NCBI RefSeq assembly: GCF_009873495.1
Contig: NZ_CP046703.1
Location: 1,674,001 to 1,738,000, forward strand
Length of the DNA stretch: 64,000 nt
Source of the DNA: Nostoc sp. ATCC 53789
Lineage (GTDB): Bacteria > Cyanobacteriota > Cyanobacteriia > Cyanobacteriales > Nostocaceae
Direction: 5' to 3'
The position numbers were made by a program, and so were the translations under genes. How positions within the stretch are numbered: the stretch's first letter is position 1; every line of letters begins with the position of its first letter. Below the pieces are notes generated by a model. It had not been told where the DNA came from. It ran no database searches and saw nothing but the letters and a program-made list of their open reading frames with translations. Shown here one piece after another: positions 44,664-54,997 of the stretch.

Positions 44664-45575
44664 ATGCAAAGAAAAAAGTGGCTTTTAAGAACAGGACTTG
44701 CTCTCCTTATTTTTATTATGGTTGTAGCGGCAAAATTTATGGATAAAACTCATCCCATCTCAGAACTTTATGTATTTGGAGACAGTCTTTCGGATACAGG
44801 GATGGTATTCCGGGCGACAGGAGGAATGTACCCACCTAATCCAACTTACTTTCAGGGGCGTTACTCGAATGGTCGGGTTTGGATTGAGTATCTTGCCGAA
44901 AGCCTCCATCTTTCCTCTAAACAAACTCACAATTTTGCTTATGGAGGAGCAACTACTGGCAATGTTGACAACAACTATGTACCTAGCGTGCTAAATCAAG
45001 TGCAATCGTTTACGCAGACACATCAACAGACGAATCCAGATGCTTTGTATGTGCTGTGGGCAGGAGCAAATGATTATTTGCAAGGAGTAAGCAGTGCAAC
45101 TATTCCTGTTAAAAATGTGACAACGGCAATCAATTCTCTAACTGATGTGGGTGCTAAGAAGATTCTGGTAGGAAATTTACCAGATTTAGGACAGTTACCT
45201 GCCACTAGAAACAGTACAAATTCTGTAAGCCTCAGTGGATTAACACAAGCACATAATCAAGGCTTGAGGCGATCGCTAAAAGTACTAAGTCAACAGCATT
45301 CCGATCTGGAGATTGTGCAATTAGATGCTAACGCGCTATATCGAGATGCGATGTCTGCGACGGGCTACGCCAACGCAAATCCGGCAGCCTTTAACTTTAC
45401 CAATGTCATCAGTCCATGTCTATCTGGCGATCGCACCTGTAGTAACCCAGACCAGTTTTTGTTCTGGGATGGCATTCATCCAACGGCTGCGGCTCATCGC
45501 ATCATCGGGGAAACTGCTTTTTCAACGATTCAAGAGGCAGGGATGATTAATCCTCGTTCAATGTTGGTTCTATAA
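44664..45575 (+). CDS. SGNH/GDSL-type hydrolase with in-frame repeat insertion
   Basis: The 303-residue secreted or anchored esterase has an N-terminal membrane helix (about 6-25). The nucleophile block is FGDSLSDTG, block III is WAGANDYL, and the Asp/His pair is DGIHPTAAAH. These enzymes hydrolyse esters of lipids or acyl groups. At 45348-45376 a copy of the dispersed 29-bp repeat lies in the coding frame and encodes AMSATGYANA, next to NPAAFNFTNV; nine extra residues seem to be added to a surface loop without breaking the frame. ATG 44664 is preferred; a TTG at 44649 is also in frame. Confidence 0.88.
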   Translation: MQRKKWLLRTGLALLIFIMVVAAKFMDKTHPISELYVFGDSLSDTGMVFRATGGMYPPNPTYFQGRYSNGRVWIEYLAESLHLSSKQTHNFAYGGATTGNVDNNYVPSVLNQVQSFTQTHQQTNPDALYVLWAGANDYLQGVSSATIPVKNVTTAINSLTDVGAKKILVGNLPDLGQLPATRNSTNSVSLSGLTQAHNQGLRRSLKVLSQQHSDLEIVQLDANALYRDAMSATGYANANPAAFNFTNVISPCLSGDRTCSNPDQFLFWDGIHPTAAAHRIIGETAFSTIQEAGMINPRSMLVL

Positions 45576-45606
45576 CTTACCTCGATCAGCCAAAAATCAC
45601 CGATAG

Positions 45607-45626
45607 GGGCGCACAACTGTGCGCCC
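45607..45626 (+). terminator. GC-rich hairpin after the GDSL gene
   Basis: GGGCGCACA (45607-45615) and TGTGCGCCC (45618-45626) form a nearly loop-free hairpin 31 bases after the stop. It belongs to a palindrome family seen in many cyanobacteria and may act as a terminator. Confidence 0.55.
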
Positions 45627-45665
45627 TTACACTATGATTTAATTTACTAAAAATAACTGTAAAAT

Positions 45666-45689
45666 ACGGTAAGCCTTAAGAATTACCGT
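45666..45689. promoter_or_regulatory. Inverted repeat upstream of metY
   Basis: ACGGTAA (45666-45672) and TTACCGT (45683-45689) form a 7+7 inverted repeat with a ten-base centre, 71 bases before the metY start. It could bind a dimeric regulator such as a LysR-type protein. No riboswitch motif was recognised. Confidence 0.4.
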
Positions 45690-45753
45690 TGATTAATCTA
45701 ACCCAACGCTCAAATAGCACATTACTTATTTATATAATTGGAAACCAAAATAA

Positions 45754-47064
<1,311 letters not shown>

Positions 47065-47371
47065 TTCTTAATTTGGCATGGGCAAGAGGACTTGGGGACA
47101 AGGAGAATTGGGGACAAGGGGAAAGACTTGTTTTAAGTTCTCACCTCTTGTCCCGAATGGCACTAAGAAAAGCTGAAATCTGGTCAGGGCAGGGTGTGGG
47201 AGGTGTGGGAGGTGTGGGAGGACGGGGAAGAAGTCTTACCCCCACACTCCCCACACTCCCCACACTCAAAAAGCAAGTTATATCAGGGCTTTGCGATTAA
47301 CTTAGTGCCATTCCCTCTTATCCCCTTGTCCCCTTGTCTCCCCTACCTCCCATCTCCCCACTTCATACAAT
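47065..47371. repeat. Nested purine/pyrimidine inverted repeats in the metY-metX spacer
   Basis: Repeats of TGGGGACAAGG (47093-47130) and GTGGGAGGT (47195-47222) on one side can pair with CACACTCCCC (47243-47270) and CCCCTTGTCCCC (47318-47338) on the other. A large cruciform or RNA fold is possible and may reduce metX expression. No gene is present. Confidence 0.65.
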
Positions 47372-48442
47372 ATGATCTACTCAGATTTCATCTCACCACA
47401 AACCCAGTTTTACCAGCTTACAGTGCCATTTCAACTTGAAAGCGGCGAAGTATTAATTGGGGTTCAGATTGCTTATCGCAGCTGGGGAGAGTTAAATGCT
47501 CAAGGCGATAATGGGGTACTAATTTGTCATGCCTTAACTGGTTCGGCTGATGCTGATGATTGGTGGGAACCTTTGTTTGGTTCAGGGAAAGCCTTCAATC
47601 CAGATCGCAATTTTATTGTGTGCAGCAACATTTTGGGAAGTTGTTACGGTACAACAGGGCCAACTACTATCAACCCAACAACCAGAAAGCCTTATGGTGT
47701 ATCCTTCCCTAAAATTACAATCCGAGATATGGTTCGCCTACAAGCTGTACTACTAGAATATCTGGGTGTTCAATCTCTGCGGTTCGTAATTGGTGGTTCG
47801 CTCGGTGGAATGCAATCACTGGAGTGGGCATTATTATATCCCGACAAGGTGAAAGGTATTGCACCTATCGCTGTTTCTGGCAGACATTCCGCTTGGTGTA
47901 TTGGATTAAGTGAAGCCCAAAGACAGGCAATTTATGCCGATCCAAATTGGCAAGGAGGAAACTACACCCTGGATACGCCTCCAAACCAAGGACTAGCAGT
48001 GGCGAGAATGATGGCGATGTCTACTTACCGTTCTTGGGATAGTTTTACAACCCGCTTTGGACGGCAGTATGATCCCTCTGAGAAGTTTGCTATAGCCAGT
48101 TACTTACAGCATCAAGGTCAAAAGCTGACAGAACGATTTGATGCCAATACTTATATTACCCTCACCCATGCAATGGATGACCACGATATTGCACGCGATC
48201 GCACAACTCCTAATTTATCAGATTATGAATCTGTTCTGGGAAGCATCCAGCAACCAACTCTAGTTGTCGCCATTGATTCTGATATTCTCTATCCACCAGT
48301 AGAACAACAAGAATTAGCAAATTTAATCCCTAATGCTCAACTGTCGTGGTTAAAGTCAACCCACGGACATGACGCATTTTTAATTGATATGGCTGCATTG
48401 AATGAAATTATTCAACAGAACCATAAGTTTGTTCTTTTTTAA
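47372..48442 (+). CDS. metX: Homoserine O-acetyltransferase
   Basis: The 356-residue alpha/beta-hydrolase-fold enzyme acetylates homoserine with acetyl-CoA, supplying the substrate of MetY. The triad can be seen: Ser in GGSLGGMQSLEWA, Asp in DSDILYPP and His in STHGHDAFL. The family motif NILGSCYGTTGP is also present. The start is ATG 47372, preceded by a pyrimidine-rich tract. It follows metY by 307 bases of repeat-rich DNA. Confidence 0.95.
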   Translation: MIYSDFISPQTQFYQLTVPFQLESGEVLIGVQIAYRSWGELNAQGDNGVLICHALTGSADADDWWEPLFGSGKAFNPDRNFIVCSNILGSCYGTTGPTTINPTTRKPYGVSFPKITIRDMVRLQAVLLEYLGVQSLRFVIGGSLGGMQSLEWALLYPDKVKGIAPIAVSGRHSAWCIGLSEAQRQAIYADPNWQGGNYTLDTPPNQGLAVARMMAMSTYRSWDSFTTRFGRQYDPSEKFAIASYLQHQGQKLTERFDANTYITLTHAMDDHDIARDRTTPNLSDYESVLGSIQQPTLVVAIDSDILYPPVEQQELANLIPNAQLSWLKSTHGHDAFLIDMAALNEIIQQNHKFVLF

Positions 48443-48480
48443 ACCATAGAAACGATCGCAGTAGTCAATATCACATAACT

Positions 48481-48544
48481 CAATACAGTTCAGATAAAAC
48501 CAAAACACTTGTAGAGACGGCGATTTATCGCGTCTCAAAAACCC
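48481..48544 (-). repeat. Dispersed 64-bp repeat, copy 2
   Basis: This is an inverted, near-identical copy of 9738-9800 (one substitution and one single-base gap). Next to it, CCCTTAACCCAAGCGTATTGG (about 48564-48584) resembles the right end of the MITE-like element at 2304-2420. Confidence 0.8.
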
Positions 48545-48597
48545 AAAATTTTTGCCAGTGGCCCTTAACCCAAGCGTATTGGTTTAGAATTACAATC

Positions 48598-49929
48598 TCA
48601 AGACCGATGGGAACGGGGATGAGTTAAATATTTTCCAATGCCCGCCGTATCCGCCGCTATATTTACTGTGTCTGGGTTTCCGTCGTTGAAAGCAGAAATG
48701 GAGACAGCTAAGGGTGAACCGATGAGTTGGGCAACTCGAAAGGCAGACGCGATCGCTCCTTCATGCAATCCGTCTCCTAGATAAGCTCCCGCATAGTAAG
48801 TATTGTTCTCTCCATTAGTGGCAACTACTTCGTCTCGATATCGAAAAGATTCAGTGGTATACAACGGAGTGTGATGTTCTTGAGTGTGAATAATGTGAGC
48901 AGGATCAATCAATCCTTCTAGTTGAAACGATAAAAAATAATGCTGTGGCGATGAGATGCCACAAAGCTGATTCAAATAACTGTTATATCCCCATTGAGTA
49001 TCTGTCTGGAAGAAATCAAATTCTGAGGGGTGGTGAATGTGATGATGATCATACATGGAAGTATCAGTATGAATTGTAGTGGTTGCATAATTGGCTTTCC
49101 AATCTGAGAAGCGTTTAATTTCAGCCTCGGTTGGGTCAGCTAACAGAGCCATCACTTGGTCGGGTGGCGTGGCAAACACGACTTTATCAAACTCCTGGAT
49201 TTCACCCTGCGATCGCTGGATTTTCACACCATCTGCACTTCTAGAAATATTAACAATCTCCACATTCAACAAAATTTCCCCTTTAAATCGCTCCAGAATT
49301 TTTTCAATATAGGAATATACACCGCCTTTAATCCTGAGCCATTTGACTGCGAGGTAGTCGCGTAACATCGGAATTCCCATCTCTGCGGGAAAGTTATCAA
49401 TGAGTTCAAAGGGCATTGAGTAGCTATACATCGTTAGCAACTTTAGCCAGGTATTGCTTATACTTTGGTTGTTTACATATTGAGACAGTGGCTGATTGTA
49501 AAAATCTTCCATCTGGGCAAATCGCGTTTTTAGCCATAATCCAAGGGAACGGGTATGGATGGTATCGAACCGCAGATATTCAATGAGGCGTTGGATGCCT
49601 GTATAGTTGTTCTCATTCGTGACCTTTGAGAAAAAGGGACTGCCATTTTGGGGGAATAAAGCTGAACCGACACGGATGGGTTCTAGTGCCACTCCTAGCT
49701 CTTGCATAAGAGCAACAAAGCTGTGAAATACGGTAGGAAATTCTAGCACTCCACTTTCCAACATTTCATTGCAATCAGATTGGTTAGGTTTTACATTCTT
49801 GTTGAGTGTCCGAATATGCCCCCCCAACATCGGCTGCCGTTCAAACACGGTGACATGATGCCCTTGTTTATCAAGTAGGTAAGCTGTAGCCATACCACTG
49901 CCTCCACCACCGATAATTGCAATTCTCAT
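48598..49929 (-). CDS. FAD-dependent amine-oxidase-like oxidoreductase
   Basis: The 443-residue flavoprotein starts with a dinucleotide-binding motif (RIAIIGGGGSGMATAYLLDKQGHHVTVFERQPMLGGH) and has the C-terminal family element YYAGAYLGDGLHEGAIASAFRVAQLIG. The middle resembles FAD oxidoreductases of the protoporphyrinogen-oxidase and cyclopropane-fatty-acid-associated kind. The substrate is not clear. The ATG at 49929 is used because GAGAGGT precedes it; the frame is open to 50064 but without a ribosome site. The next gene upstream on the same strand is a CRTISO-like oxidoreductase, 165 bases away; the two may form an operon. Confidence 0.82.
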   Translation of the reverse strand: MRIAIIGGGGSGMATAYLLDKQGHHVTVFERQPMLGGHIRTLNKNVKPNQSDCNEMLESGVLEFPTVFHSFVALMQELGVALEPIRVGSALFPQNGSPFFSKVTNENNYTGIQRLIEYLRFDTIHTRSLGLWLKTRFAQMEDFYNQPLSQYVNNQSISNTWLKLLTMYSYSMPFELIDNFPAEMGIPMLRDYLAVKWLRIKGGVYSYIEKILERFKGEILLNVEIVNISRSADGVKIQRSQGEIQEFDKVVFATPPDQVMALLADPTEAEIKRFSDWKANYATTTIHTDTSMYDHHHIHHPSEFDFFQTDTQWGYNSYLNQLCGISSPQHYFLSFQLEGLIDPAHIIHTQEHHTPLYTTESFRYRDEVVATNGENNTYYAGAYLGDGLHEGAIASAFRVAQLIGSPLAVSISAFNDGNPDTVNIAADTAGIGKYLTHPRSHRS

Positions 49930-50094
49930 AACTGACCTCTCAGTTGTTGAATATGAATAATATAGGAATCCGGTTTGATTCCTGAATTTACTTGCGTGGA
50001 TTGGGAATTGTGAATTGGGAAGAAAAGAAGGATACATCCGTATTGAGTCTTGTTCAAAAATCAAATAGGAGTCCTATATGTGCGAGTTGTCTGT

Positions 50095-51657
50095 TTAGCT
50101 ATTGCCTAAAAGCACATCACCAGATAATCGTTGATACAGCAACGCCCCAGTCCAGAATGTGGGAGCAAAGCCCGGATAGCCTGATGAGGCATTGCAGAAA
50201 TAGAAATGATTGAGTGAGGTTTCGTGATTCAAGCGCCCCAAACCCATGTTGCGCGGTGTGAGACTAGAACCGTAGGAATTCCCATTGGGACACCAGCAAT
50301 AACGTTCATTGGTGGTGGGACTGCCGGTGATATGAAAGACTAGATGCTTTCTAAAATTCGGTATATATTCTTTTTCCACGACATCCAGGATAGAATCGAA
50401 GATTTCTTGCTTTTTCTGGTTGTAAGCTTTGCGATCGCTTTGTCGCAATTGCTTAAAGTAGTTGTAATTAGCAACGGTAAGGAATTCGACAATCTGGCAA
50501 TCCTCTGGACAATCCCGACTCGCTTGTGTCAATAAAGTCGGCGTTGTTATGGCAAAGCTAGGATTGGAAAAATCATTGTGTTCATACATCTGAGCAAAGG
50601 CTTCATTTAAATCCTGATGACCAGTGTGGAAAAGATTCCACTTGCCAAATCCATAGTCTCGCAGGTCGAGGTCTTTGACGACGCAATAAGCCATGTAGTT
50701 GGATGCAGAATACTCATAGTTGAGTTTTCGGCGCACGGTTTTAGAAAAATGTGACTCACCAATCATTTTGGCGGCTTTTTTGGGGTCAATGTTACAAATC
50801 ACGGTGTCGCCTGTAAATTCATGAGTTTGATGGGTGTTTAAATCCATCGCCTCAACGCCCGTAACCGTTTTGTCTATGACTCTAAAATTCGTGACTTCAT
50901 GGTTTAGTAGTACCTGCCCTCCATTTGATTCAATCACTTTGACTAACGAATTGATAACATGCTCAAAATGCTGGGTTGGATAGAATGCACCTGCTTGATA
51001 GCCCTTGAATAAAGCGACCCAGGCATAAAACGAGAGTTGATTTGGAGGCAGCAAAAAATCAGGCCATTGCAGAGCTAATAGGGTTTGGGCGGCTTGTGGG
51101 AGCTGAAATTTATCGAATACATCCTGAAGTGTACTGTTGAGATATTGGACAGTACAAAACACTTCACCTGGATGTTTGAGCAGTTCAATTGGCTTAACTG
51201 GAGGAGCAAGTCTTTTCAAACCTGCGCTCGTTTTTTCAACATCGTTAACAAATTGGCGAATGCGATTCTCTGATCGAGAGGCTCCGCCAACGCTATATTC
51301 AGGAAACAGCTTTGATAATCGCTGGATCAGTTCCTCTGATTCCGAAGGCATATCTAACGCATACCCCGGCATTCGCATGTGGTCAAAACCATCCGGGTCG
51401 TACCGTTCAAAAGTCACTTCCCGATCCAAGCCCAATTTCTTGAGTACCCGATTAACCGTTTGTCCTTCACCGCAATCCCAAACATAATGGAATTGGGCAT
51501 TAAACGTGTATTTTTTAGCCATCATAAACGTGTGACCAAAGCCGCCCGGATGCTCATGAGCTTCGAGTATTTGCACGGTCTTACCTGAGTTTGCCATCAA
51601 AGCGCCAAAGACCAATGCTGATAAACCACTGCCTACAATTAGGTAATCCGCTTTCAT
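50095..51657 (-). CDS. FAD-dependent oxidoreductase of the CRTISO/retinol-saturase type
   Basis: The 520-residue flavoprotein begins with ADYLIVGSGLSALVFGALMANSGKTVQILEAHEHPGGFGHTF and ends with NHFYFCNASSGYPGFAPTFWTGALLYQRL, both FAD-contact regions of carotenoid isomerase-like enzymes. It resembles the plus-strand gene at 37886-39451. GAGGAAA is 13 bases upstream of the ATG at 51657; GAGG-AAA-CCTC there could also fold on itself. With the amine-oxidase-like gene downstream it may act on a common lipid or isoprenoid; this is inference from position. Confidence 0.84.
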   Translation of the reverse strand: MKADYLIVGSGLSALVFGALMANSGKTVQILEAHEHPGGFGHTFMMAKKYTFNAQFHYVWDCGEGQTVNRVLKKLGLDREVTFERYDPDGFDHMRMPGYALDMPSESEELIQRLSKLFPEYSVGGASRSENRIRQFVNDVEKTSAGLKRLAPPVKPIELLKHPGEVFCTVQYLNSTLQDVFDKFQLPQAAQTLLALQWPDFLLPPNQLSFYAWVALFKGYQAGAFYPTQHFEHVINSLVKVIESNGGQVLLNHEVTNFRVIDKTVTGVEAMDLNTHQTHEFTGDTVICNIDPKKAAKMIGESHFSKTVRRKLNYEYSASNYMAYCVVKDLDLRDYGFGKWNLFHTGHQDLNEAFAQMYEHNDFSNPSFAITTPTLLTQASRDCPEDCQIVEFLTVANYNYFKQLRQSDRKAYNQKKQEIFDSILDVVEKEYIPNFRKHLVFHITGSPTTNERYCWCPNGNSYGSSLTPRNMGLGRLNHETSLNHFYFCNASSGYPGFAPTFWTGALLYQRLSGDVLLGNS

Positions 51658-52059
51658 AGGAGGTTTCCTCAAACAATAAACGTCTTTTTCGATAACAATT
51701 TTCTCTATGCTTCAACCCGCTCTATCACAATGGTTTGATGGTAATCTAAGTGGTTCGGCAAACAAAAAATATATATATTCGGCATTGCGAATTAAGTGAA
51801 GCAGGTTGATATCGATCTTGCTTCCATTTACACTATTTCGACGACTTTATCTTAAATTACCGTAATCTCTCATCCCTCTACAGGATGGGGAACGTCAATT
51901 GAGTTACCCCAGCATCGGCGGTTGTACCTTACCAAATTTCCAGGTAGGGAGCGTTCCTAAGCCCAACAGACTCACAACAAACACTACAATCCAGCCGACA
52001 ATGCCAGACTCACCATCAACGTTAGAAGTGGAATCAATGGAATACCAATTGGATTGTAA
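51658..52059. other. Spacer before the CRTISO-like gene, possible gene remnant
   Basis: The minus strand has an open frame directly after the Uma2 stop (about 51912-52059) that reads as a hydrophobic segment, GIVGWIVVFVVSLLGLGTLP, followed by WKFGKVQPP. It has no start codon. This may be a remnant or chance. No other feature is seen. Confidence 0.3.
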
Positions 52060-52707
52060 CTAAATCACTCCTATTTGCTGTCTTGCCCATACACGAAATG
52101 CTTTCATTGTCGCATTCCTTCCATTGGTCTTACTCAGGATCAAATATTCGGGAATCACTTGCTGAATTGGAAGATTGGGGAAAATAGAACTGGTATTTGA
52201 TTCTACATATTTACCATCGAGCAGCACGTTTATTTCCAACTTGCTTCCATTCCATCGCCACAGTTCTGGTACTCTCAACGCTTGATAATTATTGAAACGA
52301 GTGCGGGAGGTAATATCAATTTCAATAGCCAAATCTGGAGGTGGATCAGTTTCTAAATTGATTCTATCTTTGCCCCTAATTCTAGCTTCATTTTGGATAT
52401 AGAAACAATCATCAGGTTCTACCCCAGCATCCATACTTTGTTTATCAAAAGTCGTAGATCCCAAACTCCAAAATTCCAGATCGAGTTCTTCTAATAAAAC
52501 TTTTACCAAGTCTCCAATAATAACTTTAGCTACTTCATGCTCTGGTAATGGAGCCATTATTTCCAGCACTCCTTGACTGTAACCTATCCTAGAACTGCGA
52601 TTGTCCCCCAATTCTGTCAAAATACGTTTGTATACCGACCAGGAGATATCTTTAATCAACAACTGATGACCGGCTCTAACAATTAGTTGATTGAGTTCAA
52701 GTAACAT
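52060..52707 (-). CDS. Uma2 family (DUF820) PD-(D/E)xK nuclease-like protein
   Basis: The 215-residue product has the Uma2 fold, abundant in cyanobacteria. Conserved elements are RIGYSQGVLEIMAPLPEHEVAKVIIGDLV, then the putative active site in GVEPDDCFYI and PPDLAIEIDITSRT (D and ExD). The family is related to restriction endonucleases; biological roles are unknown and many copies are linked with mobile DNA. Start ATG at 52707. It lies close to the tRNA-Ala gene, on the same strand. Confidence 0.9.
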   Translation of the reverse strand: MLLELNQLIVRAGHQLLIKDISWSVYKRILTELGDNRSSRIGYSQGVLEIMAPLPEHEVAKVIIGDLVKVLLEELDLEFWSLGSTTFDKQSMDAGVEPDDCFYIQNEARIRGKDRINLETDPPPDLAIEIDITSRTRFNNYQALRVPELWRWNGSKLEINVLLDGKYVESNTSSIFPNLPIQQVIPEYLILSKTNGRNATMKAFRVWARQQIGVI

Positions 52708-52871
52708 ACCAAACTATCTCCTCTTTATTCAAACTCAGGCAGAACAAAATAATTAAAAAAAGGGGTTAGGGAAAAGGCGACCAACGCTCCCCTCTTCCCA
52801 CACCGCACCTTTATCAATTCTTATCTAACTTTAATTAGCAAATTGCGACATATAATTTGCGAATGTACAAA

Positions 52872-52944
52872 TGGAGAATAACGGATTTGAACCGATGGCC
52901 TCTGCGGTGCGATCGCAGCGCTCTACCAACTGAGCTAATTCCCC
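52872..52944 (-). tRNA. tRNA-Ala (anticodon CGC)
   Basis: The minus strand folds into a 73-base tRNA: acceptor GGGGAAT/ATTCTCC, D arm with AGCTCAGTTGGTAGAGC, anticodon stem CTGCG/CGCAG with loop ATCGCAC, and T loop GTTCAAATC. The anticodon CGC reads GCG codons (Ala). The G3-U70 pair, identity mark of tRNA-Ala, is present. CCA is not encoded. A HIP1 octamer (52909-52916) overlaps the anticodon arm. Confidence 0.95.
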
Positions 52945-53009
52945 TGAATCGTTGCTAAGTCAAGAGTAATATTACTCATTAACTCAACAAACTATCACCA
53001 TAGAGTATT

Positions 53010-53738
53010 CTAACATTCAGTTGCCGATGGCTGAGGCTCTTTTTGAGAATAAATCTTCTGCACGCGTTCCAGTTCTAAATCACTGAGATAATCAACAGTC
53101 CAATTACAGCAGCGCTGAAGCATGTGGAATGGGTAAGTGTTCGCTACACCAACAACTTGCATCTGCGATCGCTTCGCTGCGGCAATACCTGCGGGGGTAT
53201 CTTCAATTGCCAGACACTCTTGTGGTTGAAGGTTTAATTCAGGATATTCTTTATTTAGGCATTTTACTGCCAGTAAATAACCATCAGGTTCTGGTTTACT
53301 GGTGGTTATGTCATCGCCTGCAACGATAATTTTGAAATGTTGGTCTAGTTTGGCACGATGGAGTACCAATTCTATTTCTTGGCGAATAGCGCCACTGACT
53401 AATCCTAATTTCAAATTCCGCGATCGCACCTGATATATTAAGTCTTCAACACCTGGATATAAAGGCAGTTTCTCTATTTTCTCTAACTCCACCGTATAAG
53501 CTTGGGCTTTGCGGTACAACAACTGAGTTAAGTAGTTTTCGTTAGCGACTCTACCACGATTAGCGAGTAGTTGCTGAAAACAAGCGCGATCGCTGCGTCC
53601 AAGAGAAGCTTGACGCTCACTCACCTTTTGGGGTTGGAGATTTTCTTCAATGAGAATCTCGTCGATCAGTTGTAGGTGGATTGGCTCATCGTTAATGATG
53701 ACACCATTGAAATCAAAGAGAACTGCCTTTAAACTCAT
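53010..53738 (-). CDS. HAD-superfamily hydrolase, beta-phosphoglucomutase-like
   Basis: The 242-residue product is a subfamily-IA HAD protein with a helical cap (about 15-90). Motif I is VLFDFNGVI, motif II is GLVSGA, motif III is the Lys in SKPEPDGYL, and motif IV is AIEDTPAGIAAA. In motif I the second Asp, the usual acid/base, is Asn. This could alter the chemistry, as in phosphatases or dehalogenases with changed motif I. The gene overlaps the methyltransferase gene by four bases (ATGA), so both are translated from one message. Confidence 0.87.
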   Translation of the reverse strand: MSLKAVLFDFNGVIINDEPIHLQLIDEILIEENLQPQKVSERQASLGRSDRACFQQLLANRGRVANENYLTQLLYRKAQAYTVELEKIEKLPLYPGVEDLIYQVRSRNLKLGLVSGAIRQEIELVLHRAKLDQHFKIIVAGDDITTSKPEPDGYLLAVKCLNKEYPELNLQPQECLAIEDTPAGIAAAKRSQMQVVGVANTYPFHMLQRCCNWTVDYLSDLELERVQKIYSQKEPQPSATEC

Positions 53739-54622
53739 GCGATTATGCCAAATGCGGGAGATCCAAGTCCCTCCAAATCATTATTATCTACTGATGTGGG
53801 AGTATAACGACGGACATTTTCAGTTGCGATCGGTTTAACGCCGCCAGTTACCTGATTTATCCACCATACATCCTGCGATCGCACGGCTTCAAATCCGGCC
53901 GCACCCATATTCGCCTCTGTACTACCAGCAGCATACTCACGAATATATGGCTCTTCAAAAACATCATTAAGCCATTCTAGCTGCCGCAGAGTCTTTTGAT
54001 TTCCATCTAGAATTAGTACTTGCCCTCCAGTTACTAACAACCGAAAGCTTTCCTGCAAAATTGCTAGAGACACCTCATTTGGAGTTTCGTGGAATAGCAA
54101 AGAAGCTGTCACTAAGTCAAATGTTGCATCTCTGAAACTGGTTTTTTCCGCATTTCCGTGTCGCCAGACTATCTCTAAACCAGCATTTCTAGCTTTATCT
54201 TCTGCCCTTACCAGCATATAGGGTGATAAATCCAAACCAATAACTTCCGCTTCGGGAAAAGCCCGTTTTAACATTAAAGTAGTGGAACCTGTGCCACAAC
54301 CTAAGTCAAGTATGCGTCGTGGTTTTACCTTGACGGCATCAACTAAAGCTTGACGGACAATACCTTCATTAGGCGGTAGAACATATTGGGTAATCGGATC
54401 GTAAGTAACTGCTGCATTGTAAGTAAGATAGCCGCCTGTAATCCCGTGAAAGTTTTGACTGCTGTAGTACGAGGGAATTATGACATCATCTCGCCGGAAG
54501 CGATCGCATTCTTTCTCCCAGTCAATACTATCAGCGTAACGCTGTAACCCGTCTTCATCAATCAAAAGACGCACTACAGGAGATAAAAAACGTTCCCAGA
54601 TTGTATCTTGACGCACTGCCAT
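53735..54622 (-). CDS. Class I SAM-dependent methyltransferase
   Basis: The 295-residue product has a SAM-binding Rossmann fold with motif I ILDLGCGTGSTTLMLKRAFP, acidic residue after the second strand (VIGLDLSPYML) and motif FDLVTASLLFHETP. The N-terminal extension (about 1-95) may help to select the substrate, which is unknown. It is the first gene of a two-gene unit with the HAD hydrolase, sharing ATGA. ATG at 54622. No neighbouring pathway gives a clue. Confidence 0.85.
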   Translation of the reverse strand: MAVRQDTIWERFLSPVVRLLIDEDGLQRYADSIDWEKECDRFRRDDVIIPSYYSSQNFHGITGGYLTYNAAVTYDPITQYVLPPNEGIVRQALVDAVKVKPRRILDLGCGTGSTTLMLKRAFPEAEVIGLDLSPYMLVRAEDKARNAGLEIVWRHGNAEKTSFRDATFDLVTASLLFHETPNEVSLAILQESFRLLVTGGQVLILDGNQKTLRQLEWLNDVFEEPYIREYAAGSTEANMGAAGFEAVRSQDVWWINQVTGGVKPIATENVRRYTPTSVDNNDLEGLGSPAFGIIA

Positions 54623-54997
54623 ATTGTGTCAGAACTTTAAAAGCTGATTTAAACAGAGTAATTTTCTTTACAAATTTTAATATATCTAGGAAACATCTGT
54701 TTTCTCTCTCTGGTATGGACTTGACGTTTATAAATACATGGCTTACATTTGTATTACAATGATGTTACTCCCTAAAAGTAGTTTTTCAGCTTCATGAAGA
54801 CCGAACGAGTTAAATGAAAGACAATAAACATTTAAATTGCTACAACTAAGTAGTATGTCAAGTTTAAATTTATGGGTAAGCAAATTAGTAGTAATGAATT
54901 TAGTGCTTACTACAAACCCTAAAAATTACTAGATAAATTATCACTACCATAGACCTAATCCAAAATCTAAAATTTAAAATTCAAAATAGAATAAATT

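Noticed and set aside
51912-52059. Hydrophobic minus-strand frame after the Uma2 stop
   Set aside because: No start codon, and other frames in the same stretch are also open, so it is not called a gene.
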